The notes under the pieces are model-generated. The model made no database searches. It worked only from the letters and a program-made list of their open reading frames with translations, and was not told where the DNA came from. Made by a program: the position numbers and the translations under genes. From an uncultured Arthrobacter sp. (lineage in GTDB: Bacteria; Actinomycetota; Actinomycetes; Actinomycetales; Micrococcaceae): a stretch of DNA of 64,000 bases. The DNA is taken from the NCBI RefSeq assembly GCF_947493765.1, contig NZ_CANLSZ010000004.1, forward strand, positions 62,001 to 126,000, read 5' to 3'. Positions 44,477 to 53,323 of the stretch are shown here, in pieces. How positions within the stretch are numbered: position 1 is the stretch's first letter; every line of letters begins with the position of its first letter.

Positions 44477-46566
44477 GCTGCGCTGCCTTCCGTGGGACTG
44501 GCTGTGGGACTGTCGGGTGTGTGTGCGTGACTCTCGATGGTGGCGACGATCTGCTGGGCCCTGACCAGATCGCCGGGCTTCAGCGACAGGCGGACGATTC
44601 CGGAGAGGCCGGCGGTGAGCTGGTGCTCCATCTTCATGGCCTCGACGGCGACGAGCACGTCCCCCGCCTCGACGAGTGCGCCGTCCTCGACCGCGACCGA
44701 GACGACGGTGCCCGGCATGGGGCTGCGGACCGCCGGATCGGCCGAGCCCTCCTCGCGCTCGATCCGCGACAGGACGACGTCGAGCAGCTCCCTGCGGCCG
44801 AGCCGCCTGATGCGCGCGGAGAAACCTGCGTCGCCCAGCCAGACCGTGTCACCGTCGACGGTGTGCTGCCGCCGCGACCGGAGGCCGTCGACGGCCGTGC
44901 CTCCGGTGCTGACCGAGATCGTGCGGTCGTCGATCGTGGCACTCCACCCGGTCGCCTCCTGCCGGAGACCGACCACGGTGGTGCCGCCGGCGTGCTCCAG
45001 GTCGATCGTGCGGGGCCGGGGTGCCCCGAGCCGGAAGCCGTCCCCGCGCCGCCACGGGGAGGACGCGCTCGTCGGCGCGTCCGCCTCGACGAGCAGCACC
45101 GCAGCGAGCGCGAGCTCCTCCGGGCTCAGCGTCCGGAACGCGAGATCGGGGAGCTTCCGCTCGATCATGGTGGTGTCGAGCCTTGCGGCCCGCACGTCGT
45201 CGTCGTTCACGAGCAGGCGGAGGTACTCGATGTTCGTGTCCACCCCCAGCACCACGGTGTCGGCGAGCGCCGCATCGAGCCGGTCCAGCGCCTGCCTCCG
45301 GTCCGTCCCCCAGGCGATCACCTTGGCCAGCATGGGATCGTACGACGACGAGACGGTGCCTCCGAGCAGGAGCGAGCTGTCCACCCTGACGCCCTCCCCC
45401 GCGGCCTCGGCGAGCGCGACGACGGTGCCCGTGGACGGCAGGAACCCGGCTTCGGGATTCTCGGCGTACACGCGGGCCTCCACCGCGTGGCCGGTGAGGA
45501 CGACGTCGTCCTGCACCATGGGCAGGCGCTCCCCCGCGGCGATGCGGATCTGCCACTCCACCAGATCCACCCCGGTGACGAGCTCCGTGACCGGGTGCTC
45601 CACCTGCAGGCGGGTGTTCATCTCCATGAAGAAGAACTCGTCGGGCGCGGCGTCGGAGACGAGGAACTCGACCGTCCCGGCGCCGGTGTAGTCGACGCTG
45701 CGTGCGGCGTTGCAGGCGGCCTCGCCGATCCGTTCCCGCGTCGCCTCGTCGAGCAGGGCCGACGGTGCTTCCTCGATCACCTTCTGGTGGCGCCGCTGCA
45801 GGGAGCACTCGCGCTCACCCAGGTGGATCACGGAGCCGTGCTGGTCGGCCACGACCTGCACCTCGATGTGCCGGGGACGCTCGATGAGCCGCTCCAGGAA
45901 GAGGGTGTCGTCGCCGAACGCGCGTGCGGCGACGCGCCGGGCCGTGAGCAGTACCTCCGGCAGCTCGTCGGTGCGCCGGACGTCATGCATGCCCTTGCCT
46001 CCACCGCCGGCCGAGGGCTTGATGAGCAGGGGGAAGCCGACGTCGTCCGCTGCCCGGAGGAGCTCCTCGTCGGAGAGCCCGGGTTCGGCGATGCCCGGCA
46101 CCACGGGCACGTCGAAGCCGGCCACGTGGTTCTTGGACCGGATCTTGTCACCCATCACGTTCAGTGCGTGGACCGACGGCCCGATGAACACGATCCCCGC
46201 GTCCTCGAGCGCCTCCGCGAACGCGGCGTTCTCGCTGAGGAAGCCGTAGCCGGGGTGCACCGCGCCGGCACCCGTGCGCCGGCAGGCCTCCAGGACGGCG
46301 GGGATGGACAGATAGCTCTCCGACGGCGCGGCAGCACCGATGCGCACCGCGAGATCGGCGTCGCGGACATGGCGTGCATCGGCGTCGGCATCGCTGTACA
46401 CCGCGACGGAGCGCAGGCCGAGCGCGCGGACGGAACGGATCACGCGGCTGGCGATCTCCCCCCGGTTCGCGACGAGGACGGTGTCGAAGGGCCAGGTGGA
46501 CGTGTCCGGGCTGGAGAAGGTCGGGCTGGAGAAGGTCGGGCTGGAGAAGGTCGGGCTGGAGCTCAT
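44473..46566 (-). CDS. Acyl-CoA carboxylase alpha subunit (biotin carboxylase plus BCCP)
   Basis: 697-residue fusion. An odd N-terminal SSPTF triple repeat precedes the biotin carboxylase domain (VLVANRGEIASRVIRSV; HPGYGFLSENAAFAEAL; SAGGGGKGMH; VEHPVTELVTGVDLVEWQIR). A linker and the C-terminal biotinyl domain follow, with the lysine in EAMKMEHQ. In context it is the 3-methylcrotonyl-CoA carboxylase alpha subunit (AccA1-like). ATG 46566 lies 4 nt after the beta-subunit stop. The N-terminal repeat is encoded by a 15-bp tandem array. Confidence 0.92.
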   Translation of the reverse strand: MSSSPTFSSPTFSSPTFSSPDTSTWPFDTVLVANRGEIASRVIRSVRALGLRSVAVYSDADADARHVRDADLAVRIGAAAPSESYLSIPAVLEACRRTGAGAVHPGYGFLSENAAFAEALEDAGIVFIGPSVHALNVMGDKIRSKNHVAGFDVPVVPGIAEPGLSDEELLRAADDVGFPLLIKPSAGGGGKGMHDVRRTDELPEVLLTARRVAARAFGDDTLFLERLIERPRHIEVQVVADQHGSVIHLGERECSLQRRHQKVIEEAPSALLDEATRERIGEAACNAARSVDYTGAGTVEFLVSDAAPDEFFFMEMNTRLQVEHPVTELVTGVDLVEWQIRIAAGERLPMVQDDVVLTGHAVEARVYAENPEAGFLPSTGTVVALAEAAGEGVRVDSSLLLGGTVSSSYDPMLAKVIAWGTDRRQALDRLDAALADTVVLGVDTNIEYLRLLVNDDDVRAARLDTTMIERKLPDLAFRTLSPEELALAAVLLVEADAPTSASSPWRRGDGFRLGAPRPRTIDLEHAGGTTVVGLRQEATGWSATIDDRTISVSTGGTAVDGLRSRRQHTVDGDTVWLGDAGFSARIRRLGRRELLDVVLSRIEREEGSADPAVRSPMPGTVVSVAVEDGALVEAGDVLVAVEAMKMEHQLTAGLSGIVRLSLKPGDLVRAQQIVATIESHAHTPDSPTASPTEGSAA
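46510..46561. repeat. 15-bp tandem repeat at the carboxylase alpha-subunit 5' end
   Basis: Three exact copies of GCTGGAGAAGGTCGG (starting at 46510, 46525 and 46540) and a half copy reach to 3 nt from the start codon. On the minus strand they encode the SSPTF pentapeptide. Copy-number change would keep the frame. Confidence 0.9.
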
Positions 46567-46570
46567 CTGG

Positions 46571-48187
46571 TCACATCCTGAAGAGGCCGAAGGAGGTATC
46601 GGGCAGCGGCGCGCCGGCGCAGACCTCCAGGGCGAGGCCGAGGACGGTGCGGGTGTCCGCCGGGTCGATCACGCCGTCGTCCCACAGCCGCGCCGTCGAG
46701 TAGTAGGGGTTGCCCTGGGCCTCGTACTGCTCGCGGATGGGCGCCCGGAACGCCTCCTCGTCCTCGCCGGACCAGTCCTCGCCGCGCGCCTCGAGCTGAT
46801 CGCGCTTCACGGTCGCGAGGACGGACGAGGCCTGGTTGCCGCCCATCACCGAGATGCGGCCGGCCGGCCACATCCACAGGAAGCGCGGGGAGAACGCGCG
46901 CCCGCACATGGAGTAGTTGCCGGCGCCGAACGAGCCGCCGACGACGACGGTGAGCTTCGGGACCCGGCACGTGGCGACGGCGGTGACCATCTTCGCGCCG
47001 TTCTTGGCGATCCCCCCGGCCTCGTAGTCCCTGCCGACCATGAAGCCGGAGAGATTCTGCAGGAACACGAGCGGGATGCCGCGCTGGTCGCACAGCTCGA
47101 TGAAGTGGGCGCCCTTGAGTGCGGATTCGCTGAACAGCACGCCGTTGTTGGCGACGATCCCCACCTGGTGGCCGTGGATGCTCGCGAAGCCCGTGACGAG
47201 CGTGGTGCCGTACTCGCGCTTGAACTCGTGGAACAGGGAGCCGTCCACGAGCCGGGCGATGATCTCGCGAGCATCGTAGGAGGCGTTGACGTCGGTCGGC
47301 ACGGCCCCGTAGAGCTCGTCCATCGGGACCGCGGGATCGAGCACATCGTCCCGCTCCGCCGCCGCAGGCGGGGTCCCGTCCGCCGGAGGCAGGGTGGAGA
47401 TGATGTCGCGGACGATCTCGAGGGCGTGCTGGTCGTTCTCCGCGAGATGGTCCGTGACGCCCGAGATCCTCGAGTGCACCTCGCCGCCCCCGAGCTCCTC
47501 GGCCGTGACCACCTCGCCGATCGCGGCCTTCACCAGCGGGGGCCCGCCGAGGAAGATGGTGCCCTGGTTGCGGACGATCACCGTCTCGTCGCTCATGGCC
47601 GGCACGTACGCCCCACCGGCGGTGCAGCTTCCCATGACGGCGGCGATCTGCGGGATCTTCCGCGCGGACATGGTGGCCTGGTTGTAGAAGATCCGGCCGA
47701 AGTGGTTGCGATCGGGGAAGACCTCGTCCTGCCGGGGCAGGAAGGCCCCGCCGGAGTCCACCAGGTAGACGCAGGGCAGATTGTTCTCCAGCGCGATCTC
47801 CTGCGCCCGCAGGTGCTTCTTGACCGTCATGGGGTAGTACGTGCCGCCCTTGACGGTCGCGTCGTTGGAGATGACGAGCACATGGCGCCCGTGCACCAGA
47901 CCGATCCCGGCGATAACGCCCGCACCCGGGGACTCGCCGTCGTACATCCCGTCCGCGGCGAGCGGGGCGATCTCGAGGAAGGGGCTGCCGTCGTCGAGCA
48001 GCTGATCGACGCGCTCGCGCGGCAGCAGCTTGCCGCGGGCCACGTGACGCTCGCGGGAACGCTCCGGACCGCCCAGCGCTGCCGTGGCGAGGCGGTCGCG
48101 CAGCTCCGCCACGAGTTTCGACTGCGCCGCCTCATTGGCCCGGAACGACGCCGAGAGCGGATCGACCTGCGATCTGAGAGTCTCCAT
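46571..48187 (-). CDS. Acyl-CoA carboxylase beta subunit (methylcrotonyl-CoA type)
   Basis: 538-residue carboxyltransferase of the MccB/AccD1 type. Features are [98 protein letters not shown], and [19 protein letters not shown]. These features are shared with 3-methylcrotonyl-CoA carboxylase and its geranyl-CoA relatives. GAGGAAG stands 6 nt before the ATG. First gene of the leucine operon, divergent from its likely TetR regulator. Confidence 0.92.
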   Translation of the reverse strand: METLRSQVDPLSASFRANEAAQSKLVAELRDRLATAALGGPERSRERHVARGKLLPRERVDQLLDDGSPFLEIAPLAADGMYDGESPGAGVIAGIGLVHGRHVLVISNDATVKGGTYYPMTVKKHLRAQEIALENNLPCVYLVDSGGAFLPRQDEVFPDRNHFGRIFYNQATMSARKIPQIAAVMGSCTAGGAYVPAMSDETVIVRNQGTIFLGGPPLVKAAIGEVVTAEELGGGEVHSRISGVTDHLAENDQHALEIVRDIISTLPPADGTPPAAAERDDVLDPAVPMDELYGAVPTDVNASYDAREIIARLVDGSLFHEFKREYGTTLVTGFASIHGHQVGIVANNGVLFSESALKGAHFIELCDQRGIPLVFLQNLSGFMVGRDYEAGGIAKNGAKMVTAVATCRVPKLTVVVGGSFGAGNYSMCGRAFSPRFLWMWPAGRISVMGGNQASSVLATVKRDQLEARGEDWSGEDEEAFRAPIREQYEAQGNPYYSTARLWDDGVIDPADTRTVLGLALEVCAGAPLPDTSFGLFRM

Positions 48188-48210
48188 CGACTGCTTCCTC
48201 GAGGTATTCA

Positions 48211-48226
48211 GTTAGCAAATGCTAAC
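48211..48226. promoter_or_regulatory. Palindromic operator between mccB and tetR genes
   Basis: GTTAGCAAATGCTAAC has perfect 7-bp arms around a 2-bp centre. It is the only such element in the divergent intergenic region, 24 nt from the carboxylase start. Shape and position are those of a TetR-family operator. Confidence 0.75.
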
Positions 48227-48307
48227 CGGAATTCAGGGTAGTGGTCATCACTGCCCGTGTCCACCACAATGAGGGAGGCAATCACCGTTCCGACGACAAG
48301 GATCCGC

Positions 48308-48919
48308 ATGGAGGCACTGCCCACGGAAGACCGGGTCACCGGTCGCAGTATCGCCAAGGCCACCCGCCGGGCCGCCCTCCTCGACTCCGCCGCCAGGCTC
48401 TTCGCGGAGCGCGGCTACAACGGCGTGTCGATCGAGGATCTGGGCGCGGCAGCCGGCGTCAGCGGCCCCGCCGTGTACCGGCACTTCGCCGGCAAGCCCT
48501 CCGTCCTGTCGGCGCTGCTGACCGGTGTCAGCGAGGAACTCCTCGAGGGAGCGCGGGCCGTGGTCGCCCGCTCCACCTCGGCGGAGCGGGCCCTCAGGGA
48601 TCTCATCGGCTTCCAAGTGGAGTTCGCCCTGACCAACTCCGATGTCATCCGGGTCCAGGACCGGGATCTCGGCTCGCTCGCGCCCGACGACGAGCACACC
48701 GTCCGCTCCCTGCAGCGCAGCTACGTGCAGGTGTGGGTGGACCAGCTCACCGCCTATCGACCGGACACGGACCGCTCCCTGCAGCGGCGGCGGGTCCACG
48801 CGGTCTTCGGCCTCATCAACTCCACACCGCACACGGCCCACGGCACGGGATCGGGACCGGAGCGGGACCTGCTGCGGAACCTGCTCGAGGACATGGCGTG
48901 GGCGGCCCTCACCGTGTGA
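48308..48919 (+). CDS. TetR-family regulator of the leucine operon
   Basis: 203 residues with an N-terminal TetR helix-turn-helix (AALLDSAARLFAERGYNGVS, IEDLGAAAGVSGPAVYRHFAGK) and a helical ligand domain (LIGFQVEFALTNSDVIRVQDRDL; VHAVFGLINSTPHT). The start is taken at ATG 48308 because AAGGA lies 5 nt upstream; longer starts at 48257 and 48269 lack ribosome sites. Divergent from the carboxylase-led operon. In M. tuberculosis the related cluster is controlled by a TetR repressor (BkaR), so I infer repression relieved by a pathway acyl-CoA. Confidence 0.9.
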   Translation: MEALPTEDRVTGRSIAKATRRAALLDSAARLFAERGYNGVSIEDLGAAAGVSGPAVYRHFAGKPSVLSALLTGVSEELLEGARAVVARSTSAERALRDLIGFQVEFALTNSDVIRVQDRDLGSLAPDDEHTVRSLQRSYVQVWVDQLTAYRPDTDRSLQRRRVHAVFGLINSTPHTAHGTGSGPERDLLRNLLEDMAWAALTV

Positions 48920-49007
48920 GCCGCGCGTCGCTCCGCTGTACGCTGAAGCACGAGACGCCCCCGGCCGAGCTGACCAGCCGGCCACTCCACCGACCGGGAG
49001 ACCTGCT

Positions 49008-49475
49008 GTGACCACGTTACGTGCCGTTGAAGCCACCGACCTCGACGAGTTCTTCTCGCACCAGCTGGACCCCCGCGCCAATCACATGGCCGCGTTCGGC
49101 GCCAAGAACCCGTCGGACCGCGGTGTCTTCGACCACCACTGGCAGGACATCCTCAACGATCCGAGGACCACGGTGCGGACCATCCTCTCCGACGGCGAGG
49201 TGGTGGGCAGCATCCTCGCCTACAACGACGGCGACGCTCCGGAGATCAGCTACTGGATCGACCGCTCGCACTGGGGCGAGGGCATCACGACGGCGGCGGT
49301 GGGGCAGTTCCTCGACGAGGTGACGGAGCGGCCCATCCGCGCGCACGCCGTGGCCGACAACGTCAGCTCCATCCGCATCCTCGAGCGCTGGGGCTTCACG
49401 GAGATCGGCCGGACGCAGGGCTTCGCACCGGCCCGTGGCGCCGTGGTGGAGGAGATCATCCTCGAGCTGCGGTAG
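49008..49475 (+). CDS. GNAT N-acetyltransferase (RimJ/RimL type)
   Basis: 155 residues: TLRAVEATDLDEFFSHQLDP, then DGEVVGSILAYNDGDAPEISYWI, DRSHWGEGITTAAVGQFLDEV, and VADNVSSIRILERWGFTEIG, a complete small GNAT of the RimJ/RimL-like group. The substrate is unknown. GTG 49008 has GGGAG 7 nt upstream. It lies 88 nt downstream of the TetR gene on the same strand and convergent with bkdC. Confidence 0.87.
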   Translation: MTTLRAVEATDLDEFFSHQLDPRANHMAAFGAKNPSDRGVFDHHWQDILNDPRTTVRTILSDGEVVGSILAYNDGDAPEISYWIDRSHWGEGITTAAVGQFLDEVTERPIRAHAVADNVSSIRILERWGFTEIGRTQGFAPARGAVVEEIILELR

Positions 49476-49498
49476 CGCGGGTCGGGCGGCAGGTCCGT

Positions 49499-49555
49499 CG
49501 AGATGGCAGAAGACACCACGACATCCGGCCGTACGCGGTCATATCTGCCATCTCG
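49499..49555. repeat. Inverted-repeat element between convergent genes
   Basis: CGAGATGGCAGA (49499-49510) is repeated in perfect inverse as TCTGCCATCTCG (49544-49555), enclosing 33 nt. It has no T-tract and is not GC-only like the local terminators. The shape recalls a dispersed REP-like or small palindromic element. Confidence 0.6.
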
Positions 49556-49568
49556 GTCCGGCTGACCG

Positions 49569-51050
49569 CTACACCATGGTCAGGACCATCGCCGGATTCC
49601 GCAGGATCATCCCGATGTCGGCGAGGAACCGCGAGCCCTGCTCGCCGTCGACCAGCCGGTGGTCGAAGGACAGACTGAGCGTCATGACGGATCGGAGCGC
49701 GACGGCGCCCTGGTACTCCCACGGCATGCTGCGGACCGCTCCGACGGCCAAGATGGCTGCCTCGCCCGGATTCAGGATCGGCGTACCGGCGTCGATGCCG
49801 AACACACCGATGTTCGTGATCGAGATGGTGCCCCCGGTCAGATCCGCAGGAGGGGTCTTCCCGGCACGGGCGGTCTCGGTCAGCGTGCCCAGGGACCGCG
49901 CCAGGTCGACGAGCGGCAGCGTCTGCGCGGCCTTGATGTTCGGTACCAGGAGCCCCCGTGGGGTGGCGGCGGCGATGCCGAGATGGACGTCCGCGTACTG
50001 CACGATCTCCTGCGCCTCCTCGTCCCACGACGAGTTGACGGTCGGGTTCCGCGCCGCGGCGATGCACAGCGCCTTGGCGACGATGGTCAGGGGCGTGACC
50101 CGGGTCCCCTCGAAGGCACGGCTCGCCTTGAGTTCGGTGAGCAGCTCCATGGTCGGTGTGACGTCGACGGTCAGGAACTCCGTGACGTGGGGCGCGGTGA
50201 AGGCACTGGCCACCATCGCGGCGGCGGTGTGCTTGCGCATCCCGCGGATGGGTGTGCGCGTCTGCCCGGCGGAGGGGTCGCCCGTCGGCTCCGCGGTGTC
50301 AGGTCCCGCTGGGGATGGGTGCAGGACCGGGGGGTGCAGGGCCGGGAGCTCTGCCGAGCTTCCCCCGACGGCGGCCAGGACGTCGTCCCGCACGATCAGG
50401 CCACCCGGTCCGGTACCGGTCACCGTCTCGAGGGAGATCCCGAGATCACGCGCCAGCTTGCGCACGGGAGGCGTGGACCGTGGACGCTCGGCGGGAGCCT
50501 GCGCGGCAGCCTCGGCAGCCGGTGGTCCTGCAGGTGTCGCGGGTGTCATGGCAGGCGCAGCTGCCTCGCGCGCGCTCACCGATCGGGCGCGACTGCGGCG
50601 CTGGGGTCGTCCGCTCTTCTCGACGGCAGCGCCGTACCCGACGAGATTCGGCTCGCGCTTCGCCGGAACGGCGTCGGTGACGGAATCCCTGGCGGCGTCG
50701 GTGCCGGGAGCGGCATGCTCGTCGGACGCGGTGGTGGGCGCCGACGCAGGCGGCACGGAGGGGGTGGTGGTCGGGGTCTCCTCCGACTCCCCCGCCACCT
50801 CGAAGGAGACGATCGGCGCCCCGACGTCGACCACTGTGCCCGCCGCCTCGTGCAGGCGGAGCACCGTTCCCGCGTAGGGAGAGGGCAGTTCCACCACGGC
50901 CTTGGCGGTCTCGACGTCGGCGATGATCTGGTTCAGCTCCACGGTGTCGCCCTCGGCGACGTGCCACTGGACGATCTCGGACTCGGTCAGGCCCTCCCCC
51001 AGATCCGGCAGGCGGAACTCCTTCACCCGGGCGGGCGTGGTGGTGGTCAC
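49569..51050 (-). CDS. bkdC: Branched-chain 2-oxoacid dehydrogenase E2 (dihydrolipoyl acyltransferase)
   Basis: 493 residues. A lipoyl domain (VKEFRLPDLGEGLTESEIVQ; the lipoylated lysine is Lys50 in DVETAKAVVELPS) is followed by a Ser/Pro/Ala linker. The peripheral-subunit-binding domain (PPVRKLARDLGISLETVTGTG) and the catalytic domain with LSFDHRLVDGEQG complete it. Only one lipoyl domain is present. It forms the core of the complex with BkdA/BkdB. The GTG start overlaps the bkdB stop. No E3 gene is in the window. Confidence 0.93.
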   Translation of the reverse strand: MTTTTPARVKEFRLPDLGEGLTESEIVQWHVAEGDTVELNQIIADVETAKAVVELPSPYAGTVLRLHEAAGTVVDVGAPIVSFEVAGESEETPTTTPSVPPASAPTTASDEHAAPGTDAARDSVTDAVPAKREPNLVGYGAAVEKSGRPQRRSRARSVSAREAAAPAMTPATPAGPPAAEAAAQAPAERPRSTPPVRKLARDLGISLETVTGTGPGGLIVRDDVLAAVGGSSAELPALHPPVLHPSPAGPDTAEPTGDPSAGQTRTPIRGMRKHTAAAMVASAFTAPHVTEFLTVDVTPTMELLTELKASRAFEGTRVTPLTIVAKALCIAAARNPTVNSSWDEEAQEIVQYADVHLGIAAATPRGLLVPNIKAAQTLPLVDLARSLGTLTETARAGKTPPADLTGGTISITNIGVFGIDAGTPILNPGEAAILAVGAVRSMPWEYQGAVALRSVMTLSLSFDHRLVDGEQGSRFLADIGMILRNPAMVLTMV

Positions 51051-52069
51051 TGGGAAACTCCTTCGGTGGTCGGCCCGCTGAGCGAGTTGTGCCGGCGCAT
51101 GACACGGTCCACGCCGTCGAGGATCCTGTCCAGGTCCGGCAGATGGTGGAACTCGAGCTTGGAGTAGGGGTACGGGATGTCGAAGCCCGTGACGCGCACG
51201 GGCGCGTGCTCGAGGACGTCGAAGCACCGCTCGGTGATGCTCGCCGCGATCTCCGCGCCGAGGCCGCCCGACTGCGCTGCCTCGTGCGTGATGACGAGCC
51301 GGCCGGTCTTCCGCACGGAGGCCTCGACGGTCGCGAAGTCGATCGGGGCGAGGGAGCGCAGGTCGATGACCTCGATGGAGATGCCCTCGTCGGACGCCGC
51401 GACGGCGGCGTCGCGCGCCGTCGGGACCAGCGGCCCGTAGGTGACGAGCGTGACATCGGTGCCACGGGCGACCACGCGTGCCGTCCCCATGTCCGACGCC
51501 GAAGCGTCGCCGGTCTCGTCGACCTCGCCCTTGACGTGGTACCGGCGTTTGGGCTCGAAGTACAGCACGGGGTCGTCGCTGGCGATGGCCTGCTGGATCA
51601 TCGTGTACGCGTCCTGCGGGTCGGAGACGCTCACCACGCGCAGCCCGGAGGTGTGGGTGAAGTAGGCCTCGGGGGACTCCGAGTGGTGCTCGGGTGAGCC
51701 GATGCCGCCACCGAACGGCACCCGGATGGTGATGGGCATCCTCACGGCGCCCTGCGTCCGGTAGTGGAGCTTGGCCACCTGGCAGACGATCTGGTCGAAG
51801 GCCGGGTAGATGAAGCCGTCGAACTGGATCTCCACCACGGGACGGTAGCCGCGGTAGGCCATGCCGACGGCGGTCCCGAGGATCCCGGACTCGGCCAGGG
51901 GGCTGTCCAGCACGCGGTGCGCCCCGAAATCCTTCTGCAGCCCGTCGGTGATGCGGAAGACACCGCCGAGCTTGCCGATGTCCTCGCCCATGAGGATCAC
52001 CTTCGGATCGTCCTCCATGGCGCGTCGCAGGCCGGCGGTGATGGCTCGGCCGAAGGTCATGGTGGTCAT
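51047..52069 (-). CDS. bkdB: Branched-chain 2-oxoacid dehydrogenase E1 beta
   Basis: 340-residue transketolase-like E1 beta subunit: MTFGRAITAGLRRAMEDDPK, GEDIGKLGGVFRITDGL, DSPLAESGILGTAVGMAYRGYRPVVEIQF, RVPFGGGIGSPEHHSESPEA, and VITHEAAQSGGLGAEIAASI. With BkdA it decarboxylates the branched-chain 2-oxoacids from Leu, Ile and Val. ATG 52069 overlaps the bkdA stop by one base (TGATG). Confidence 0.95.
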   Translation of the reverse strand: MTTMTFGRAITAGLRRAMEDDPKVILMGEDIGKLGGVFRITDGLQKDFGAHRVLDSPLAESGILGTAVGMAYRGYRPVVEIQFDGFIYPAFDQIVCQVAKLHYRTQGAVRMPITIRVPFGGGIGSPEHHSESPEAYFTHTSGLRVVSVSDPQDAYTMIQQAIASDDPVLYFEPKRRYHVKGEVDETGDASASDMGTARVVARGTDVTLVTYGPLVPTARDAAVAASDEGISIEVIDLRSLAPIDFATVEASVRKTGRLVITHEAAQSGGLGAEIAASITERCFDVLEHAPVRVTGFDIPYPYSKLEFHHLPDLDRILDGVDRVMRRHNSLSGPTTEGVSQ

Positions 52070-53265
52070 CAGCGGGATCCTTCCTGGGGTGCCTGCTCGA
52101 ACGAGGCGAGATAGCGCTCGTAGTGGTCCTGCTGGCGGTCGAGCCACGAGTTCGGCGCACTGTAGACGTGCTTGAAGACGTCCATCGGCTCCGGCTCGGG
52201 CATGGACAGGCAGCCCTGCCGCAGCTCGGCGGCGACGGCGTCCGCCGTGGCCTTCACGGAGTCGGTGTAGTCGGCGTCGAGCAGCCCGAGCGAGTCCAGG
52301 AGCGTGGCGAGGCGGGCCAGCGGATCGCGGGAGGCCCAGTCCTCGAGCTCGTTGGCATCGCGGTACCGCTTGGGATCGTCGGCCGTGGTGTGCGGGCCCA
52401 TGCGGTAGGTCACCGCCTCGATGAAGGTGGGGCCGCCGCCCGAGCGGGCGCGCGCCAGTGCCTCACGCGTGACGGCGAGGCAGGCCAGGACGTCGTTGCC
52501 GTCCACGCGGACCGACGGGATGCCGAAGCCCGGTGCCCGGCGTGCGATCGGCACGTGGGCCTGCAGGCCCACGGGCTCGGAGATGGCCCAGTGGTTGTTC
52601 TGGCAGAAGAAGACCACCGGCGCCTGGTAGCTCGCGGCGAAGACCATGGCCTCGTTGACGTCGCCCTGGCTCGTGGCCCCGTCGCCGAAGTAGGTCATCG
52701 CGACGGCGTCGTCGCCGTCCTGCAGGATGCCCATGGCATACCCGGTGGCGTGCAGGGTCTGCGCCCCGATGATGACCTGGGGCGTGGCCATGTTGATGGA
52801 GTAGGGGTCCCAGCCGGAGGACGCATTGCCGCGCCAGACGCGCAGCAGGTCCGTGAGGTCGACGCCGCGGCAGTAGGCGACGGCGTTCTCCCGGTAACTG
52901 GAGAAGACGAAGTCGTCCTCGCGCAGCGCACGTCCGGAACCGATCTGGGCGGCCTCCTGGCCGAGGAGCGGCGGCCACAGCGCCAGTTCACCCTGCCGCT
53001 GGAGCGCCGTCGCCTCGGCGTCGATGCGCCGCACCACCACCATGTCCTCGTAGAGCTTCCGCAGGGCGGCGCCGTCGACGTCGGCCACCAGGGCGTCGTA
53101 GTGCTCGTGCGCGTGGCGGACACCGAGGTGATCGAGGAGCTGGACCGGCTCGTCCGCGCCGTCGTGGGCCGGCCCGGGCAGGACCGCACCGGTCGCCGTC
53201 CCGGCAGCCGGGACGCGGGTCCCGCCGTCGAACTCCGATCCTTGCAGGGCGTGGTCCTGGGTCAT
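52069..53265 (-). CDS. bkdA: Branched-chain 2-oxoacid dehydrogenase E1 alpha
   Basis: 398-residue thiamine-diphosphate subunit. The ThDP/Mg motif runs from GDGATSQGDVNEAMVFAASY to the NN in FFCQNNHWAIS. Also present are LLGQEAAQIGSGRALREDD and YRMGPHTTADDPKRYRDANE, the regulatory-loop region typical of branched-chain E1. ATG 53265 has GAAGG 9 nt upstream; a TTG at 53274 is in frame. First gene of bkdABC, divergent from an Lrp/AsnC gene, with a well-formed promoter and a CRP-type site. Confidence 0.95.
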   Translation of the reverse strand: MTQDHALQGSEFDGGTRVPAAGTATGAVLPGPAHDGADEPVQLLDHLGVRHAHEHYDALVADVDGAALRKLYEDMVVVRRIDAEATALQRQGELALWPPLLGQEAAQIGSGRALREDDFVFSSYRENAVAYCRGVDLTDLLRVWRGNASSGWDPYSINMATPQVIIGAQTLHATGYAMGILQDGDDAVAMTYFGDGATSQGDVNEAMVFAASYQAPVVFFCQNNHWAISEPVGLQAHVPIARRAPGFGIPSVRVDGNDVLACLAVTREALARARSGGGPTFIEAVTYRMGPHTTADDPKRYRDANELEDWASRDPLARLATLLDSLGLLDADYTDSVKATADAVAAELRQGCLSMPEPEPMDVFKHVYSAPNSWLDRQQDHYERYLASFEQAPQEGSR

Positions 53266-53292
53266 ATCACTCAACCTTCACGTGGGAGCAGC

Positions 53293-53308
53293 TCCTCCGC
53301 CCGGAGGA
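53293..53308. promoter_or_regulatory. Inverted repeat 1 in the bkdA leader
   Basis: TCCTCCGCCCGGAGGA has 7-bp arms and a 2-bp centre. It sits within the predicted bkdA 5' untranslated region and shares the CTCCG core with the next palindrome. It may be an Lrp-type operator or a leader stem. Confidence 0.45.
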
Positions 53309-53323
53309 CGAGGCGCAGGTGGG

